Shown here: positions 7,042-18,556 of the stretch, piece after piece
Layout: every line of letters begins with the position of its first letter
How positions within the stretch are numbered: the stretch's first letter is position 1
Assembly: GCF_003096675.1 (NCBI RefSeq)
Contig: NZ_QEKW01000001.1
Coordinates: forward strand, 620,001 to 684,000
DNA length: 64,000 nt
Reading direction: 5' to 3'
Source of the DNA: Actinomycetospora cinnamomea
GTDB taxonomy: Bacteria > Actinomycetota > Actinomycetes > Mycobacteriales > Pseudonocardiaceae
Made by a program: the position numbers and the translations under genes
Notes under the pieces: model-generated
What the model saw: the letters and a program-made list of their open reading frames with translations, nothing else
Told to the model about the DNA's origin: nothing
Databases searched by the model: none

Positions 7042-8944
7042 CAGTGGATGGGTCGCGGTGGCCGAGGAGCCGCGTCCCTCCGCTGTGCCCGTGTGGTCGT
7101 CGTGGCGGCCCGGTCCGGAGCTCGCGGCGGCTCTCGAGGCCACGGAGCCGGTCGACCTGGCCGACGACGAGGGCTTCGACGCCGCCGAGCGGCTGGCGGG
7201 GTGGGAGGCCCTGGCGCACTGGGCCACCGGCCGGCTCTACCGCGAGACCGCGGACTACACCCGCGCCCGCGAGGCCCGCGCGCGGGGCGCCGGCCGGGGC
7301 GAGCTCGCCTCCGAAGCGGTCGCGATGGAGGTCGCGACGTTGGCCCGTGTCGCCCCGCGCACCGGCGAGCTGCGCGTCCACCAGGCGGTGACCCTCGTCG
7401 AGCAGCTGCCCTCGACGCTCGCGGCGCTCGAGGACGGCCGCATCTCCCTGGGCCACGCGCGGGTCGTGCTCGAGCAGACCGAGCTGTGCGACCCGGGTAC
7501 CGCGCGGGCGGTGGACACCGAACTGTGGTCCCGCCCGCCGCGTGATCGGACCCCCGCCCAGCTGCGCGACCTCGTGCGCCGCATCGTCACCCGCCTCGAC
7601 CCCGAGCTGCTGCGCCGCCGCCCCGAGCACGCCCGCCAGCAACGCGAGATGCGCTACTGGTCCGACGACCACGGAGCCACGGGCGTGCTGCAGCTGCGCC
7701 TGCCCGCCGACGAGGCCCGCGGGGTGTTCGCGGTCGTCGACGCCGTCGCCCGCAGTGCCGGCGACCCACCCGGCGGACCGCGGCGCGAGCTCACGCAGAA
7801 GCGCGCCGACAGCGCCCGCGACCTCATCCTCGACGGCGCCACCGCCCGACGGGACGGCTCGGGCTGCTGCTCCTGCACGACGGACGGTGCGACCTCGGAC
7901 AGCTCGACCGGCGCTCCGGCCGACGACACCCCGAACGGCGCTCCCGCCGACGACACCCCGAACGGCGCTCCCGCCGGCGACCCCCCGGACGGCGCTCCCG
8001 CCGACGACACCCCGAACGGCGCTCTCGACGGGGACACCCCGGTCGCCGACGAGGCGCAGCGCAGCGAGCCCGTCGAGCACGCGGCGGAGGCGGGCGCGCC
8101 GGTCGCGCCGACCCCGGGCGACGACGAGGGTGACCCGGCCGGCGGTGCTCCCGGCGATGATCTGGGCCCGGCGGGCGCAGCGGCCCGGCCGAGGGCCGCG
8201 TGTGGCGCGGAGCCGGCGCGGGAGCCCGCACGCGGTCTGCTCACCGGTGTCCCGTCGCCGGTGCGCACCGAGGTGCGGGTGACCATCGGTTGGGACGTCC
8301 TGGCCGGGTTCTCCGAGCGCCCGGGCGAGCTGGAGGGCCACGGACCGATCCCCGCGCCCCTCGCCCGGCGCCTCGCCGGCGGCCCCGACGCCTGGTGGCG
8401 CCGTCTGATCACCGACCCGCTCACCGGCACCGCCGCGCACCTCGACGCCAAGCGCTACCGACCACCCGGCTCGATGCAGGAGTTCGTCCGTGCCCGTGAC
8501 GTGACGTGCGCCGCACCCGGCTGCCGCGTGCCCGCAGCCCGCTGCGATCTCGACCACGTCGTGCCCTACGAGCACCACCGGCCCGGCGGCGGCGCCGGCG
8601 CCACCACCGCAGCCGGCCTCAAGCCCGGCTGCCGCCGGCACCATCGGCTCAAGACGCTGTCGGAGTGGTCCGCCGAGCTCGGCCCCGACCCCGAGGGCGG
8701 TAGTGCGCCCGTGATCATCTGGACCTCGCCCTCCGGGCATCGCTGGTGGGTCCGCTCGCCCGCTCTCGACCCACCACCATGGGACGACGACGCCCACGCC
8801 GACCGCCCGGAGAGGGGCGACGACGCTGCCGGGCACGACGCGCGCCCGCGCCCGGGCCCCGAGGACTGGCCGCACGACATCGACTCGTGGCGCCGCCGCG
8901 AGGCCGTCGCCCGCCCTGCCGACCCCCGGCGGCGGGCGGTCTGA
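7034..8944 (+). CDS. DUF222/13E12-repeat family HNH endonuclease-like protein
   Basis: 636 residues from the ATG at 7034; a GTG at 7013 in the same frame is less likely given the promoter position. An N-terminal DUF222 helical domain (about 30-270) is followed by a low-complexity acidic/Ala/Pro linker (about 285-420) holding a 9-residue repeat, then a C-terminal HNH module: CAAPGCRVP, CDLDHVVPYEHH and GCRRHHRLKTLSEW, with the zinc/metal ligands in place. These proteins are abundant and often multicopy in actinobacteria and are SOS-induced in mycobacteria; their biological role is unsettled. The intact HNH suggests an active nuclease. Confidence 0.92.
   Translation: MFDSGWVAVAEEPRPSAVPVWSSWRPGPELAAALEATEPVDLADDEGFDAAERLAGWEALAHWATGRLYRETADYTRAREARARGAGRGELASEAVAMEVATLARVAPRTGELRVHQAVTLVEQLPSTLAALEDGRISLGHARVVLEQTELCDPGTARAVDTELWSRPPRDRTPAQLRDLVRRIVTRLDPELLRRRPEHARQQREMRYWSDDHGATGVLQLRLPADEARGVFAVVDAVARSAGDPPGGPRRELTQKRADSARDLILDGATARRDGSGCCSCTTDGATSDSSTGAPADDTPNGAPADDTPNGAPAGDPPDGAPADDTPNGALDGDTPVADEAQRSEPVEHAAEAGAPVAPTPGDDEGDPAGGAPGDDLGPAGAAARPRAACGAEPAREPARGLLTGVPSPVRTEVRVTIGWDVLAGFSERPGELEGHGPIPAPLARRLAGGPDAWWRRLITDPLTGTAAHLDAKRYRPPGSMQEFVRARDVTCAAPGCRVPAARCDLDHVVPYEHHRPGGGAGATTAAGLKPGCRRHHRLKTLSEWSAELGPDPEGGSAPVIIWTSPSGHRWWVRSPALDPPPWDDDAHADRPERGDDAAGHDARPRPGPEDWPHDIDSWRRREAVARPADPRRRAV
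7910..8042 (+). repeat. 27-bp tandem repeat in the DUF222/HNH linker
   Basis: Four full and one partial in-frame copies encode variants of GAPADDTPN. They lie in the disordered linker between DUF222 and HNH, so copy number can vary without harming either domain. Confidence 0.85.
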
Positions 8945-8951
8945 CCGCCGC

Positions 8952-11021
<2,070 letters not shown>

Positions 11022-11190
11022 GAGAGACCTCCGCGTCGTCGGCACCCTCGAGGGTGGCTGACCCGGGGAATCTACCGGCGGGTCACCGCGGCGGGGAGCG
11101 CAGCGTGACGCACGTCGGGTGCCCGTTGGATGCCGTTGCCCACAGGATCGGTCACGATGGACCCGCCGCACGCGAACGGGAGGTGCCGGC

Positions 11191-11487
11191 ATGGTCGGGT
11201 CGATCGGTGAGCTCCTGCTCGCGATGGCGTTCGTGGTCATGCTCATCGGCCTGCTGCGCTGGACGTTCGGGCAGGGCCCGCAGGGCGCGCTCCCCGACGA
11301 GCACGGCGACGTCGGGCTGCTCGAGACGGTCGCCGTCGTGCCGACCCGCGAGGCCGCCGACCTGCTCGTCGCGAAGCTCGCGCGGGAGAGGGTGCGGGTG
11401 ACGGTCAGCCGTGGCGAGGAGGGCTGGCGCCTGCTCGCCTTCCCCGGCGACGCCGACGACGCCCGCCTGGTGCTGCGCAGCACCTGA
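11191..11487 (+). CDS. Small single-pass membrane protein
   Basis: 98 residues from the ATG at 11191 (GGAGGTG just upstream). One N-terminal membrane segment (about 6-24, LLLAMAFVVMLIGLLRW) is followed by a soluble part containing PTREAADLLVAKLARERV and GEEGWRLLAFPGDADDA, which looks like a small alpha/beta fold similar to DUF2007-type putative signal-transduction domains. Function unknown. The last three codons lie inside the 13-bp repeat tract that follows. Confidence 0.75.
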   Translation: MVGSIGELLLAMAFVVMLIGLLRWTFGQGPQGALPDEHGDVGLLETVAVVPTREAADLLVAKLARERVRVTVSRGEEGWRLLAFPGDADDARLVLRST

Positions 11488-11582
11488 CGGCAGCACCTGA
11501 CGGCAGCACCTGACGGCAGCACCTGCGGTAGCACCTGACCGGCAGCACCTGACGGCAGCACGTGACGGCAGCACGCCTGCGG
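11478..11582. repeat. 13-bp direct repeat tract (CAGCACCTGACGG)
   Basis: About eight units follow one another: units 1-3 are identical, units 4-8 carry single changes or one-base insertions. The first unit contains the stop codon of the upstream gene. A perfect 16-base palindrome GGTGCTGCGCAGCACC (11469-11484) spans the entry to the tract. No spacers, so this is not CRISPR. Confidence 0.9.
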
Positions 11583-11671
11583 GAGTAGGACAGCACCGCT
11601 CTCGGGTAGGCCCGGACGTCGGTTGACACCCCGCAGCCGCCCGTGACGACCCCTTCCCGGGAGGCCCATCC

Positions 11672-13084
11672 GTGTCGACGTCCTCCGGTCCTGCCCGCTC
11701 CTCGGGCCCGTCCCGCGGCGCCGTCGGCCCGGTCTCCACGGAGCTCGTGCCACGCCTCGGCGTCGCCGACACCCTGCGCGTAGCGCTGGGCGTGCTCGCC
11801 CCGACCGTCGCCCAGGGCGCCATCGCGCGCCGGCCCCGCGCGATGGCGCTGGCCGAGCGCCTCGACCTCGACGCCCGGGCCGTCGCCACCGTGCAGGATC
11901 TCCACCGCCGGTACGGCGACGTGCCCGTGCGCCTCGCGCTGCCCGGGCGGCGCCTCGCCCTGGTGCTCGGACCCGACGACGTGCACCAGGTGCTTCAGGA
12001 CTCGCCGGAGCCGTTCGCGCTGGCCAACCGCGAGAAGAAGGGCGCGCTGGGGCAGTTCCAGCCGCACGGTGTGCTCGTCTCCCACGGTCGGGTGCGCGAG
12101 CAGCGGCGCGCGGTCAACGAGACCGTGCTCGACACGCCCCGGCCCGTGCACCGCCTCGCCCCCACGGTGGTGGCGGCGGTGCGCGAGGAGGCCCGCGCCG
12201 TCGCCGAGCGGGCGGCGTCGTCGCACCGGCTCGACTGGGACACGTTCTCGGCGGGCTGGCGCCGCATGGTCCGCCGCGTCGTGCTCGGCGACACGGCCCG
12301 CGACGACGAGGCGCTGCAGCGCGACCTCGACGCCCTGCGGTACCGCGCCAACTGGTCGTACTTCGCGCCCCGCGACCGCTCCCGCCGCGACCGGCTGCGT
12401 CGGCGGCTGGCCGCGTACGTCGAGCGCGCCGAGCCCGGCAGCCTCGCCGGCCTGCTCGCGGAGACGGCGGGTGGAGATGAGGAGGTCGATCCCGTCGACC
12501 AGCTCCCCCAGTGGCTCTTCGCCTTCGACCCCGCCGGGATGGCCACGATCCGCGCGCTCGCGCTGCTCGCCGTCGAGCCCGACGAGCGCACCCGGGTGCG
12601 CGCCGAGATGGACGAGGGCGACCCCGGCGCCCCGCGGGAGCTGCGCCGCCTGCGCGCCGCGGTGCTCGAGTCGGTGCGGCTCTGGCCGACCACGCCGATG
12701 ATCCTGCGCGAGACGACCCGGGACACCGAGTGGGCGGGCGCCCGCGTGCCCTCGGGGACGGCGATGCTGGTCTACACGCCGTACCTGCACCGCGACGACG
12801 ACGACCTCGCCGTCGCCCACCGCTTCGCCCCGGATCTCTGGCTCCGCGACGGCCCCACCGGCCCTCCCGACGGTGCGCGCACCGACTGGCCGCTCGTGCC
12901 GTTCAGCGAGGGCCCGGGTGTCTGCCCCGGTCAGAACCTCGTGCTGCTGACGGCGAGCACGTTCCTCGCCACGCTGCTCGAGCACCACGACCACGCGCTG
13001 ACCCACCCGCGCGCGCTCGACCCGGCGTACGTGCCCGGTGTCATCAGCCCGTTCCGCGTGCGCTTCCGGACGAGGGCCCGCTGA
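11672..13084 (+). CDS. Cytochrome P450
   Basis: 470 residues, GTG start. The K-helix ExxR is LESVRLWPTTP (Glu333), and the heme-ligand loop is PFSEGPGVCPGQNL (Cys418). The I-helix region reads WLFAFDPAGMATIRAL and lacks the usual acidic-Thr pair (AGxDT), which normally helps oxygen activation, so chemistry may be atypical. The first 20 residues are Ser/Pro-rich and probably flexible. There is no adjacent ferredoxin or reductase; substrate unknown. Convergent with murA. Confidence 0.9.
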   Translation: MSTSSGPARSSGPSRGAVGPVSTELVPRLGVADTLRVALGVLAPTVAQGAIARRPRAMALAERLDLDARAVATVQDLHRRYGDVPVRLALPGRRLALVLGPDDVHQVLQDSPEPFALANREKKGALGQFQPHGVLVSHGRVREQRRAVNETVLDTPRPVHRLAPTVVAAVREEARAVAERAASSHRLDWDTFSAGWRRMVRRVVLGDTARDDEALQRDLDALRYRANWSYFAPRDRSRRDRLRRRLAAYVERAEPGSLAGLLAETAGGDEEVDPVDQLPQWLFAFDPAGMATIRALALLAVEPDERTRVRAEMDEGDPGAPRELRRLRAAVLESVRLWPTTPMILRETTRDTEWAGARVPSGTAMLVYTPYLHRDDDDLAVAHRFAPDLWLRDGPTGPPDGARTDWPLVPFSEGPGVCPGQNLVLLTASTFLATLLEHHDHALTHPRALDPAYVPGVISPFRVRFRTRAR

Positions 13085-13103
13085 CGCGGGCACGCGCGGG
13101 GGG

Positions 13104-14372
13104 TCAGCGGGTGGGCGGGGCCACGATCCGCGCGATGTCGCCGCCGAGCGCGGCGAGGTTCTCGACGAACAGCGGGTAGCCGCGATCGATGTGGGCGACG
13201 TCCCACACCTCGGTCTCGCCATCGGCGCACAGCCCGGCGAGCACGAGACCCGCGCCGGCGCGGATGTCCGAGGCCCACACCGGCGCCGACGACAGGCGGC
13301 GCACGCCGCGCACGACGGCGTGGTGGCCGTCGGTGCGCGCGTCGGCCCCGAGTCGCACCATCTCCTCGACGAACCGGAAGCGGCCCTCGAAGACGTTCTC
13401 GGTGATCATCGACGTGCCCTCGGAGATGGCCGACAGCGCGATGGCCATGGGCTGGAGGTCGGTGGCGAAGCCCGGATAGGGCAGCGTCACCCAGTCCACC
13501 GAGCGCGGACGCCCGTCCATCAGCACCCGGAAGCCGTCCTCCTGCGCGGTGACCTCCGCGCCGGCCTGCCCCAGCTTGTCGAGCACGAGGTCGAGGTGGT
13601 GTGCGTCGACGCCGCGCACCGTGACGTCGCCGCCGGCCATCACCGCGGCGAACCCCCAGGTCGCGCCGACGATGCGGTCGCCGATGACGCGGTGCGTCGT
13701 GGGCGTGAGCGGGCCGCCGCCGTGCACGGTCAGCGTCGAGGTGCCGCCACCCTCGATCTTGGCGCCCATCTGCTGGAGCATCGTCACCAGGTCGACGATC
13801 TCGGGCTCGCGGGCCGCATTGTCGATGACCGTGGTGCCCTCGGCGAACACCGCGGCCATGAGGATGTTCTCGGTGGCCCCGACGCTGGGGAAGTCGAGCC
13901 AGATCTGCGCGCCGCGCAGCGTCTCGGCCCCCGCCACCACGCAGCCGTGCGAGATCTCGCTCGACGCACCGAGCAGGCGCAGGCCCGCCTGGTGCATGTC
14001 CAGCGGGCGCGAGCCGATCGCGTCGCCGCCGGGCAGCGGCACCACCGCGCGGCGGCAGCGGGCCACGAGGGGGCCCAGCACGCACACCGAGGCGCGCAGC
14101 CGCGACACCGAGCGGTAGTCCGCCTCGGGGGTGAGCTCGGCCGGCACGTCGATCGTCACCGTGTCGCCCTCGACGGTCACCGCACAGCCGAGGCTGCGCA
14201 GGACGTCGGCCATCAGCGGCACGTCGAGGATCTCCGGACAGTTCGTGATGACGGTCCGGCCCTCCGCGAGTAGCGCCGCCGCCATCAGCTTGAGCACACT
14301 GTTCTTGGCGCCGACGACGTCGACCGCCCCCGCCAGCGGACCCGAGCCGCGCACCACGAAGTGCTCGTTCAT
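13104..14372 (-). CDS. murA: UDP-GlcNAc 1-carboxyvinyltransferase MurA
   Basis: 422 residues, full length for MurA; first committed cytoplasmic step of peptidoglycan synthesis (enolpyruvyl transfer from PEP to UDP-GlcNAc). It starts [19 protein letters not shown] and has the [12 protein letters not shown] catalytic Lys region. The catalytic-loop cysteine of most bacterial MurAs is aspartate here: [15 protein letters not shown], Asp117, as in mycobacteria, which predicts intrinsic insensitivity to fosfomycin. Its place near the ATP synthase operon and the adenosyltransferase matches mycobacterial order. Confidence 0.97.
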   Translation of the reverse strand: MNEHFVVRGSGPLAGAVDVVGAKNSVLKLMAAALLAEGRTVITNCPEILDVPLMADVLRSLGCAVTVEGDTVTIDVPAELTPEADYRSVSRLRASVCVLGPLVARCRRAVVPLPGGDAIGSRPLDMHQAGLRLLGASSEISHGCVVAGAETLRGAQIWLDFPSVGATENILMAAVFAEGTTVIDNAAREPEIVDLVTMLQQMGAKIEGGGTSTLTVHGGGPLTPTTHRVIGDRIVGATWGFAAVMAGGDVTVRGVDAHHLDLVLDKLGQAGAEVTAQEDGFRVLMDGRPRSVDWVTLPYPGFATDLQPMAIALSAISEGTSMITENVFEGRFRFVEEMVRLGADARTDGHHAVVRGVRRLSSAPVWASDIRAGAGLVLAGLCADGETEVWDVAHIDRGYPLFVENLAALGGDIARIVAPPTR

Positions 14373-14384
14373 CGCGGCGGAACG

Positions 14385-15233
14385 CTACCCGTCGGCCCGC
14401 ACGACCCCGTCGGCGGAACCCCCGCGGCCGTTGGTCGCAGTCGTGCTGCGCGCGGGCCGGCGGGGCACGACCATCGGCGTCCCGGTCTCGGGGTCGGGCA
14501 GCACGCGGCAGGCCAGCCCGTAGACGTCGGTGACGAGCTCCTCGGTCAGGATCTCGGCGGGCGGCCCGCTCGCGGCCACCTCCCCGCCGCGACGCAGCGC
14601 GACGAGGTGGGTGGCGTAGCGCGCGGCCTGGTTGAGGTCGTGGAGCACCGCGACGAGCGTGCGCCCCAGGTCGGCGTGCAGGCGCGCGCAGAGCTCGAGC
14701 ACGTCGACCTGGTGGGAGATGTCGAGGTAGGTCGTCGGCTCGTCGAGCAGCAGGATCGGCGTCTGCTGCGCCAGCGCCATCGCGAGCCACACCCGCTGGC
14801 GCTGGCCACCGGAGAGCTCGTCGACGAGCCGCTCGGCGAGGTCGGACGTGTTCGTCAGGGCCATCGCCTCGACGACGGCCTCCTCGTCGGTGTCCGACCA
14901 CTGGCGCAGCAGTTGCTGGTGCGGGTAGCGGCCGCGGGCGACGAGGTCGCCGACGGTGATGCCGCCGGGCGCGGTCGCGGTCTGGGGCAGGAGCCCGAGG
15001 CGCCGGGCGACCTCCTTCGACCGATAGTTCGCGATCTGTTGCCCGTCGAGCAGCACCGCGCCGGCCGACGGACGGAGCACCCGGGCCAGCGCCGCGAGCA
15101 GGGTCGACTTGCCGCAGGCGTTCGGCCCGACGATCACGGTGAACGAGCCGTCGGGGATCGCCACCGACAGCCCGCTGGTCACGGTGCGTCCCTCGTAGCC
15201 CAGGGTCACGTCCCGCGCGAGCAGGCGTGGCAT
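14385..15233 (-). CDS. Iron-siderophore ABC transporter ATP-binding protein (FecE/FepC type)
   Basis: 282 residues from the ATG at 15233 (GGGAGG upstream). Walker A is VGPNACGKSTLL, the signature LSGGQRQRVWLAMALAQ, and Walker B ILLLDEPTTYLDI. The LLDEPTTYLDISHQ form is typical of iron-siderophore/B12 importers. It is the third gene of the minus-strand permease-permease-ATPase set and works with the two FecCD permeases and the divergent binding lipoprotein. Confidence 0.93.
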   Translation of the reverse strand: MPRLLARDVTLGYEGRTVTSGLSVAIPDGSFTVIVGPNACGKSTLLAALARVLRPSAGAVLLDGQQIANYRSKEVARRLGLLPQTATAPGGITVGDLVARGRYPHQQLLRQWSDTDEEAVVEAMALTNTSDLAERLVDELSGGQRQRVWLAMALAQQTPILLLDEPTTYLDISHQVDVLELCARLHADLGRTLVAVLHDLNQAARYATHLVALRRGGEVAASGPPAEILTEELVTDVYGLACRVLPDPETGTPMVVPRRPARSTTATNGRGGSADGVVRADG

Positions 15234-15247
15234 GGGGCCTCCCGTCC

Positions 15248-16309
15248 TCACGTGGTGCTCCCCCGCCACATCCGCACGAGCAGCGCGCAGAGGTAGAGCC
15301 CGCCGAACAGGCCGGTTGCGACGCCGACCGGCAGCGGGACCGGGGCGAACAGGCGGGTCACCGCGAGGTCGCTGACCAGCAGCATCGCGGCCCCGAGCAG
15401 CGCCGACGGCACGAGTACCGGCGTCGCCGCGCCGCAGAGCCGGCGGGCGATCTGCGGCGCGGCGAGGGCGAGGAAGGGGATCGGGCCCGCGGCCGCGGTC
15501 GCGGCGGCGGCGAGGCCCACCGAGGCCAGCAGCAGCACCGTGCGGCTGCGGCCGACGTCGACGCCGAGACCGCCGGCGGGCCGGTCGCCGAGCTCGAGCA
15601 GCGCCAGGCGCCGGCCGTACGCGAGCACGGCGGGCAGCAGCAGCGCCACCAGCCCGCCGAGCGCGGCGACCTGGGGCCAACCGCGGTTGCCGAGGTCGCC
15701 GAGGAGCCAGGACTGCGCGTCGACCGCGGTTTGCAGTACGGCCCTGGTGATCAGCCAGCTGTTGATCGCGAGCAGCATGGCCCCGATCCCGATCCCGATG
15801 AGCACCAGCCGCAGGCTCTGGGTGCCGCGCCCGGCCGAGAGCGCCACGACGAGGAGCGCGGTGACCACCCCGCCGACCAGGGCCCCCACCGACACCCCGA
15901 GGGTCGAGGCGCCGAGGCCGACGATCGCGATCAGCGCGCCGGTGGAGGCCCCCGTGGTGAAGCCGATGACGTCGGGACTGCCCAGGGCGTTGCGCGACAG
16001 GCTCTGCAGCACCGCGCCGCTGACCGCCAGCGCCGCCCCCACCCCGACGGCGAGCAGCAGGCGCGGCAGGCGCAGCGTGAGCACGACGAACTCCGTGGCG
16101 CGGCTGCCCTGCCCGGCCAGCGTCTCGCCGACCTCCGCGAGCGTCAGCGGGAACTCGCCGGTGGTCAGCGAGACGAGCGCCCCGACCACCACCACGACCG
16201 ACGACGCCGCCCCGACGGCCACCGAGCGCGGGCCCACGCGCAGCGTCACCCGCCCCCCGGCGAGGCGGACGAGGCGACCGGTGACGGGCGAGCGGGGTGG
16301 CGCGCTCAC
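15248..16309 (-). CDS. FecCD-family siderophore permease (second)
   Basis: 353 residues from the GTG at 16309, overlapping the stop of the first permease in a GTGA. About ten membrane segments; conserved LRLPRLLLAVGVGAALAVSG and LSRNALGSPDVIGFTTGAS match BtuC/FecD. Translational coupling to the first permease suggests a heterodimeric channel. Confidence 0.92.
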   Translation of the reverse strand: MSAPPRSPVTGRLVRLAGGRVTLRVGPRSVAVGAASSVVVVVGALVSLTTGEFPLTLAEVGETLAGQGSRATEFVVLTLRLPRLLLAVGVGAALAVSGAVLQSLSRNALGSPDVIGFTTGASTGALIAIVGLGASTLGVSVGALVGGVVTALLVVALSAGRGTQSLRLVLIGIGIGAMLLAINSWLITRAVLQTAVDAQSWLLGDLGNRGWPQVAALGGLVALLLPAVLAYGRRLALLELGDRPAGGLGVDVGRSRTVLLLASVGLAAAATAAAGPIPFLALAAPQIARRLCGAATPVLVPSALLGAAMLLVSDLAVTRLFAPVPLPVGVATGLFGGLYLCALLVRMWRGSTT

Positions 16310-17421
16310 ACGCTCACCAGCCGGCGCCGGCGGCACAGGGCCACGAAGACCGGAACGCCGAGCACGGCGGTCATCACCCCGACCTGGATCTCCCCGGGCG
16401 GGGCGACCACGCGGCCGATGACGTCGGCGACGAGCATGACGATCCCCCCGAGCAGGGCGGTATAGGGCAGCAGCCAGCTGTGCGCGGGCCCGACCACGAA
16501 CCGCACGGCGTGCGGCACGGCCAGCCCGAGGAAGGCCACCGGGCCGACCGCGGCAGTGGCGGCGCCCGCCAAGACCGTGGCCGCGCCCCCGGCGAGCAGG
16601 CGCGTGCGCTCGACGTCGAGGCCGAGGGCGGTGCCGGCGCGGTCGCCCAACGCGAGGGTGTCCAGCGCACGGGACAGGGCGAACGCGGCCACCACCCCGA
16701 CGAGCAGGAACGGGGCGACCGAGACGAGCACGTCGGTGCGCCGCCCGTCGAGCGAGCCGAGGTTCCAGAACCGGAAGCTGTCGAACGTGCGCGGCGAGAG
16801 CACGAGCGCCGCGTTGACCAGGGCCACGAGCACCGCGGCGACCGCGGCACCGGCGAGCACGAGGCGGTCCGGCGTGCCCGACGAGCGGCCGGTGGCCCCC
16901 AGCACGTGCACCGCCGCCATCGTCACCGCGGCCCCGGCGAGCGCGAACCACACATAGCCCGTGACGGTGCCGATGCCGAACACGCCGATCGCGACGACCA
17001 CGGCGGCCGACGCGCCCGCGTTGACCCCGAGCAGCCCGGGGTCGGCCAGCGGGTTGCGCGACAGGCCCTGCATCACCGCACCGGACAGGGCCAGCGCGGC
17101 GCCCACGCCGAGGGCGAGCAGGCCGCGCGGCACCCGCAGGTCGCGGACGACGGCCGCCTCGGTCCCCGAGGTGCCCGCCGTCCCCGGGTCGCCGCCGACG
17201 AGCAGCGCCCAGGACTGGGCGAGCCCGATGTCGCGGGAGCCGATGCCGATGCTGACCAGGAGCACGACCAGGGCCAGCGCGGCGAGTGCGAGCAGCCCGA
17301 CCGCGCGCAGGGACGCGCCGCCGGCCGAGCCGGTCCGCGTCCCGGCCGCCGTCACCTGCACCACCTCGTCACCGCCCGCGTGTGTGTCCGTGCCCGTGTC
17401 CGGTTCGTCGTGATCCGGCAC
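16306..17421 (-). CDS. FecCD-family siderophore permease (first)
   Basis: 371 residues from the GTG at 17421. A roughly 35-residue polar start (DEPDTGTDTHAGG) precedes the first membrane segment; a later start is possible. LRVPRGLLALGVGAALALSG and LSRNPLADPGLLGVNAGAS are the family signatures. It heads the operon that runs away from the IdeR-like boxes. Confidence 0.9.
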   Translation of the reverse strand: MPDHDEPDTGTDTHAGGDEVVQVTAAGTRTGSAGGASLRAVGLLALAALALVVLLVSIGIGSRDIGLAQSWALLVGGDPGTAGTSGTEAAVVRDLRVPRGLLALGVGAALALSGAVMQGLSRNPLADPGLLGVNAGASAAVVVAIGVFGIGTVTGYVWFALAGAAVTMAAVHVLGATGRSSGTPDRLVLAGAAVAAVLVALVNAALVLSPRTFDSFRFWNLGSLDGRRTDVLVSVAPFLLVGVVAAFALSRALDTLALGDRAGTALGLDVERTRLLAGGAATVLAGAATAAVGPVAFLGLAVPHAVRFVVGPAHSWLLPYTALLGGIVMLVADVIGRVVAPPGEIQVGVMTAVLGVPVFVALCRRRRLVSV

Positions 17422-17439
17422 CTCGGCGGCGCCGGGCGT

Positions 17440-17481
17440 GAGGGTAGCCTTCGCACCATGCTTTAGGGTTGCCTACCCTCA
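17440..17481. promoter_or_regulatory. Two IdeR/DtxR-like iron boxes
   Basis: In the divergent gap, TTAGGGTTGCCTACCCTCA (17463-17481) matches about 14 of 19 positions of the IdeR/DtxR consensus. A second, weaker copy (17440-17458) shares the GAGGGTAGCCT core. One box can serve each direction, so both the permease/ATPase operon and the binding-protein gene would be repressed by iron-loaded IdeR. Confidence 0.7.
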
Positions 17482-17517
17482 CGTCTCCTGCCCCACCCCC
17501 GACAGCCAGGAGCCCCC

Positions 17518-18537
17518 GTGCCACGTCCCGCCGGAGCCGTCCGCCGCCTCGTCCTCGCGGCGTGCGCCGTCGTCCTGCTCGCGCTCGCCGCGTGCGGCGG
17601 GGGCGGTGCGGGCGGTGAGGGCGGTGGCGGGGCCCCGGCCGCCGGGGTGGGCACGGTGTTCCCGGCCACCGTCGACACCGCCTTCGGGCCCGTCACGGTG
17701 CCGGAGGCTCCGCAACGGATCGTGGCCCTGGGCTGGTCGGACGCCGAGACCGCGCTCGCGCTCGGCGTGGAACCGGTCGGCGCGTCGGACTGGCTCGGCT
17801 TCGGCGGCACCGGCGTCGGCCCGTGGTCCCGCGGCTACACGAACCCGCCGGTGATCCTCGGGACCACCCAGCTCGACTACGAGGCCGTCGCCGCCCTGCG
17901 CCCCGACCTCATCCTCGACACCCGCTCGTCGGGCGAGCGGCAGCGCTACGACACGCTCTCGCGGATCGCGCCGACCATCGCCCCGCCGCCCGGGCTCACG
18001 GCCGCGTACGGCACGTCGTGGCGCCAGCAGATGACGATGGTGTCCACGGCGCTGGGCAAGCCCGACGAGGGCGCCCGCCAGGTCGCCGCGCTGGAGGACC
18101 GGTTCCGCCAGGCGCAGGTCGCGAACCCCCAGTTCGTCGACCGCACCGTGGGCGTCGGGGCGTTCTTCGGTGGCCAGTGGGGTGCCTACGTCCCGGGCGA
18201 CCAGCGGATGGACCTCATGACCGAGCTCGGGTTCCGCCCCTCGCCGCAGATCCAGCAGCTCGCGACGCAGGCGAACGGCTCGTTCTACGTGACGCTCTCC
18301 GGCGAGCAGGTCTCGCAGCTCTCGGCGGACCTCACCGTCGTCTTCCCGATCAACGCGAGCGCCGACCCGATCCGCACCGACCCGGTGCTCTCGCGGACCC
18401 CCGCCGCGCAGGCCGGGCACCTCGTCGTGCTGGACGACCAGACCACCAGCGACGCCTTCTCGTCGGGTTCGGTGCCGGGCACCCGGGCGGCGCTCGAGCG
18501 CGCGGTGCCGCTGTTCGCGGGAGCGCTCACTCCCTGA
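17518..18537 (+). CDS. Iron-siderophore substrate-binding lipoprotein (FecB type)
   Basis: 339 residues from the GTG at 17518 (AGGAG upstream). A signal peptide with a lipobox (LLALAAC, Cys26) and a Gly-rich linker are followed by a two-lobe periplasmic-binding fold: VPEAPQRIVALGWSDAETALALGV, then DYEAVAALRPDLILD. It captures a ferric chelate outside the membrane and delivers it to the divergently encoded permeases. Ligand not determinable. Confidence 0.93.
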   Translation: MPRPAGAVRRLVLAACAVVLLALAACGGGGAGGEGGGGAPAAGVGTVFPATVDTAFGPVTVPEAPQRIVALGWSDAETALALGVEPVGASDWLGFGGTGVGPWSRGYTNPPVILGTTQLDYEAVAALRPDLILDTRSSGERQRYDTLSRIAPTIAPPPGLTAAYGTSWRQQMTMVSTALGKPDEGARQVAALEDRFRQAQVANPQFVDRTVGVGAFFGGQWGAYVPGDQRMDLMTELGFRPSPQIQQLATQANGSFYVTLSGEQVSQLSADLTVVFPINASADPIRTDPVLSRTPAAQAGHLVVLDDQTTSDAFSSGSVPGTRAALERAVPLFAGALTP

Positions 18538-18556
18538 CCTGGCACCCTGGCGCCAC

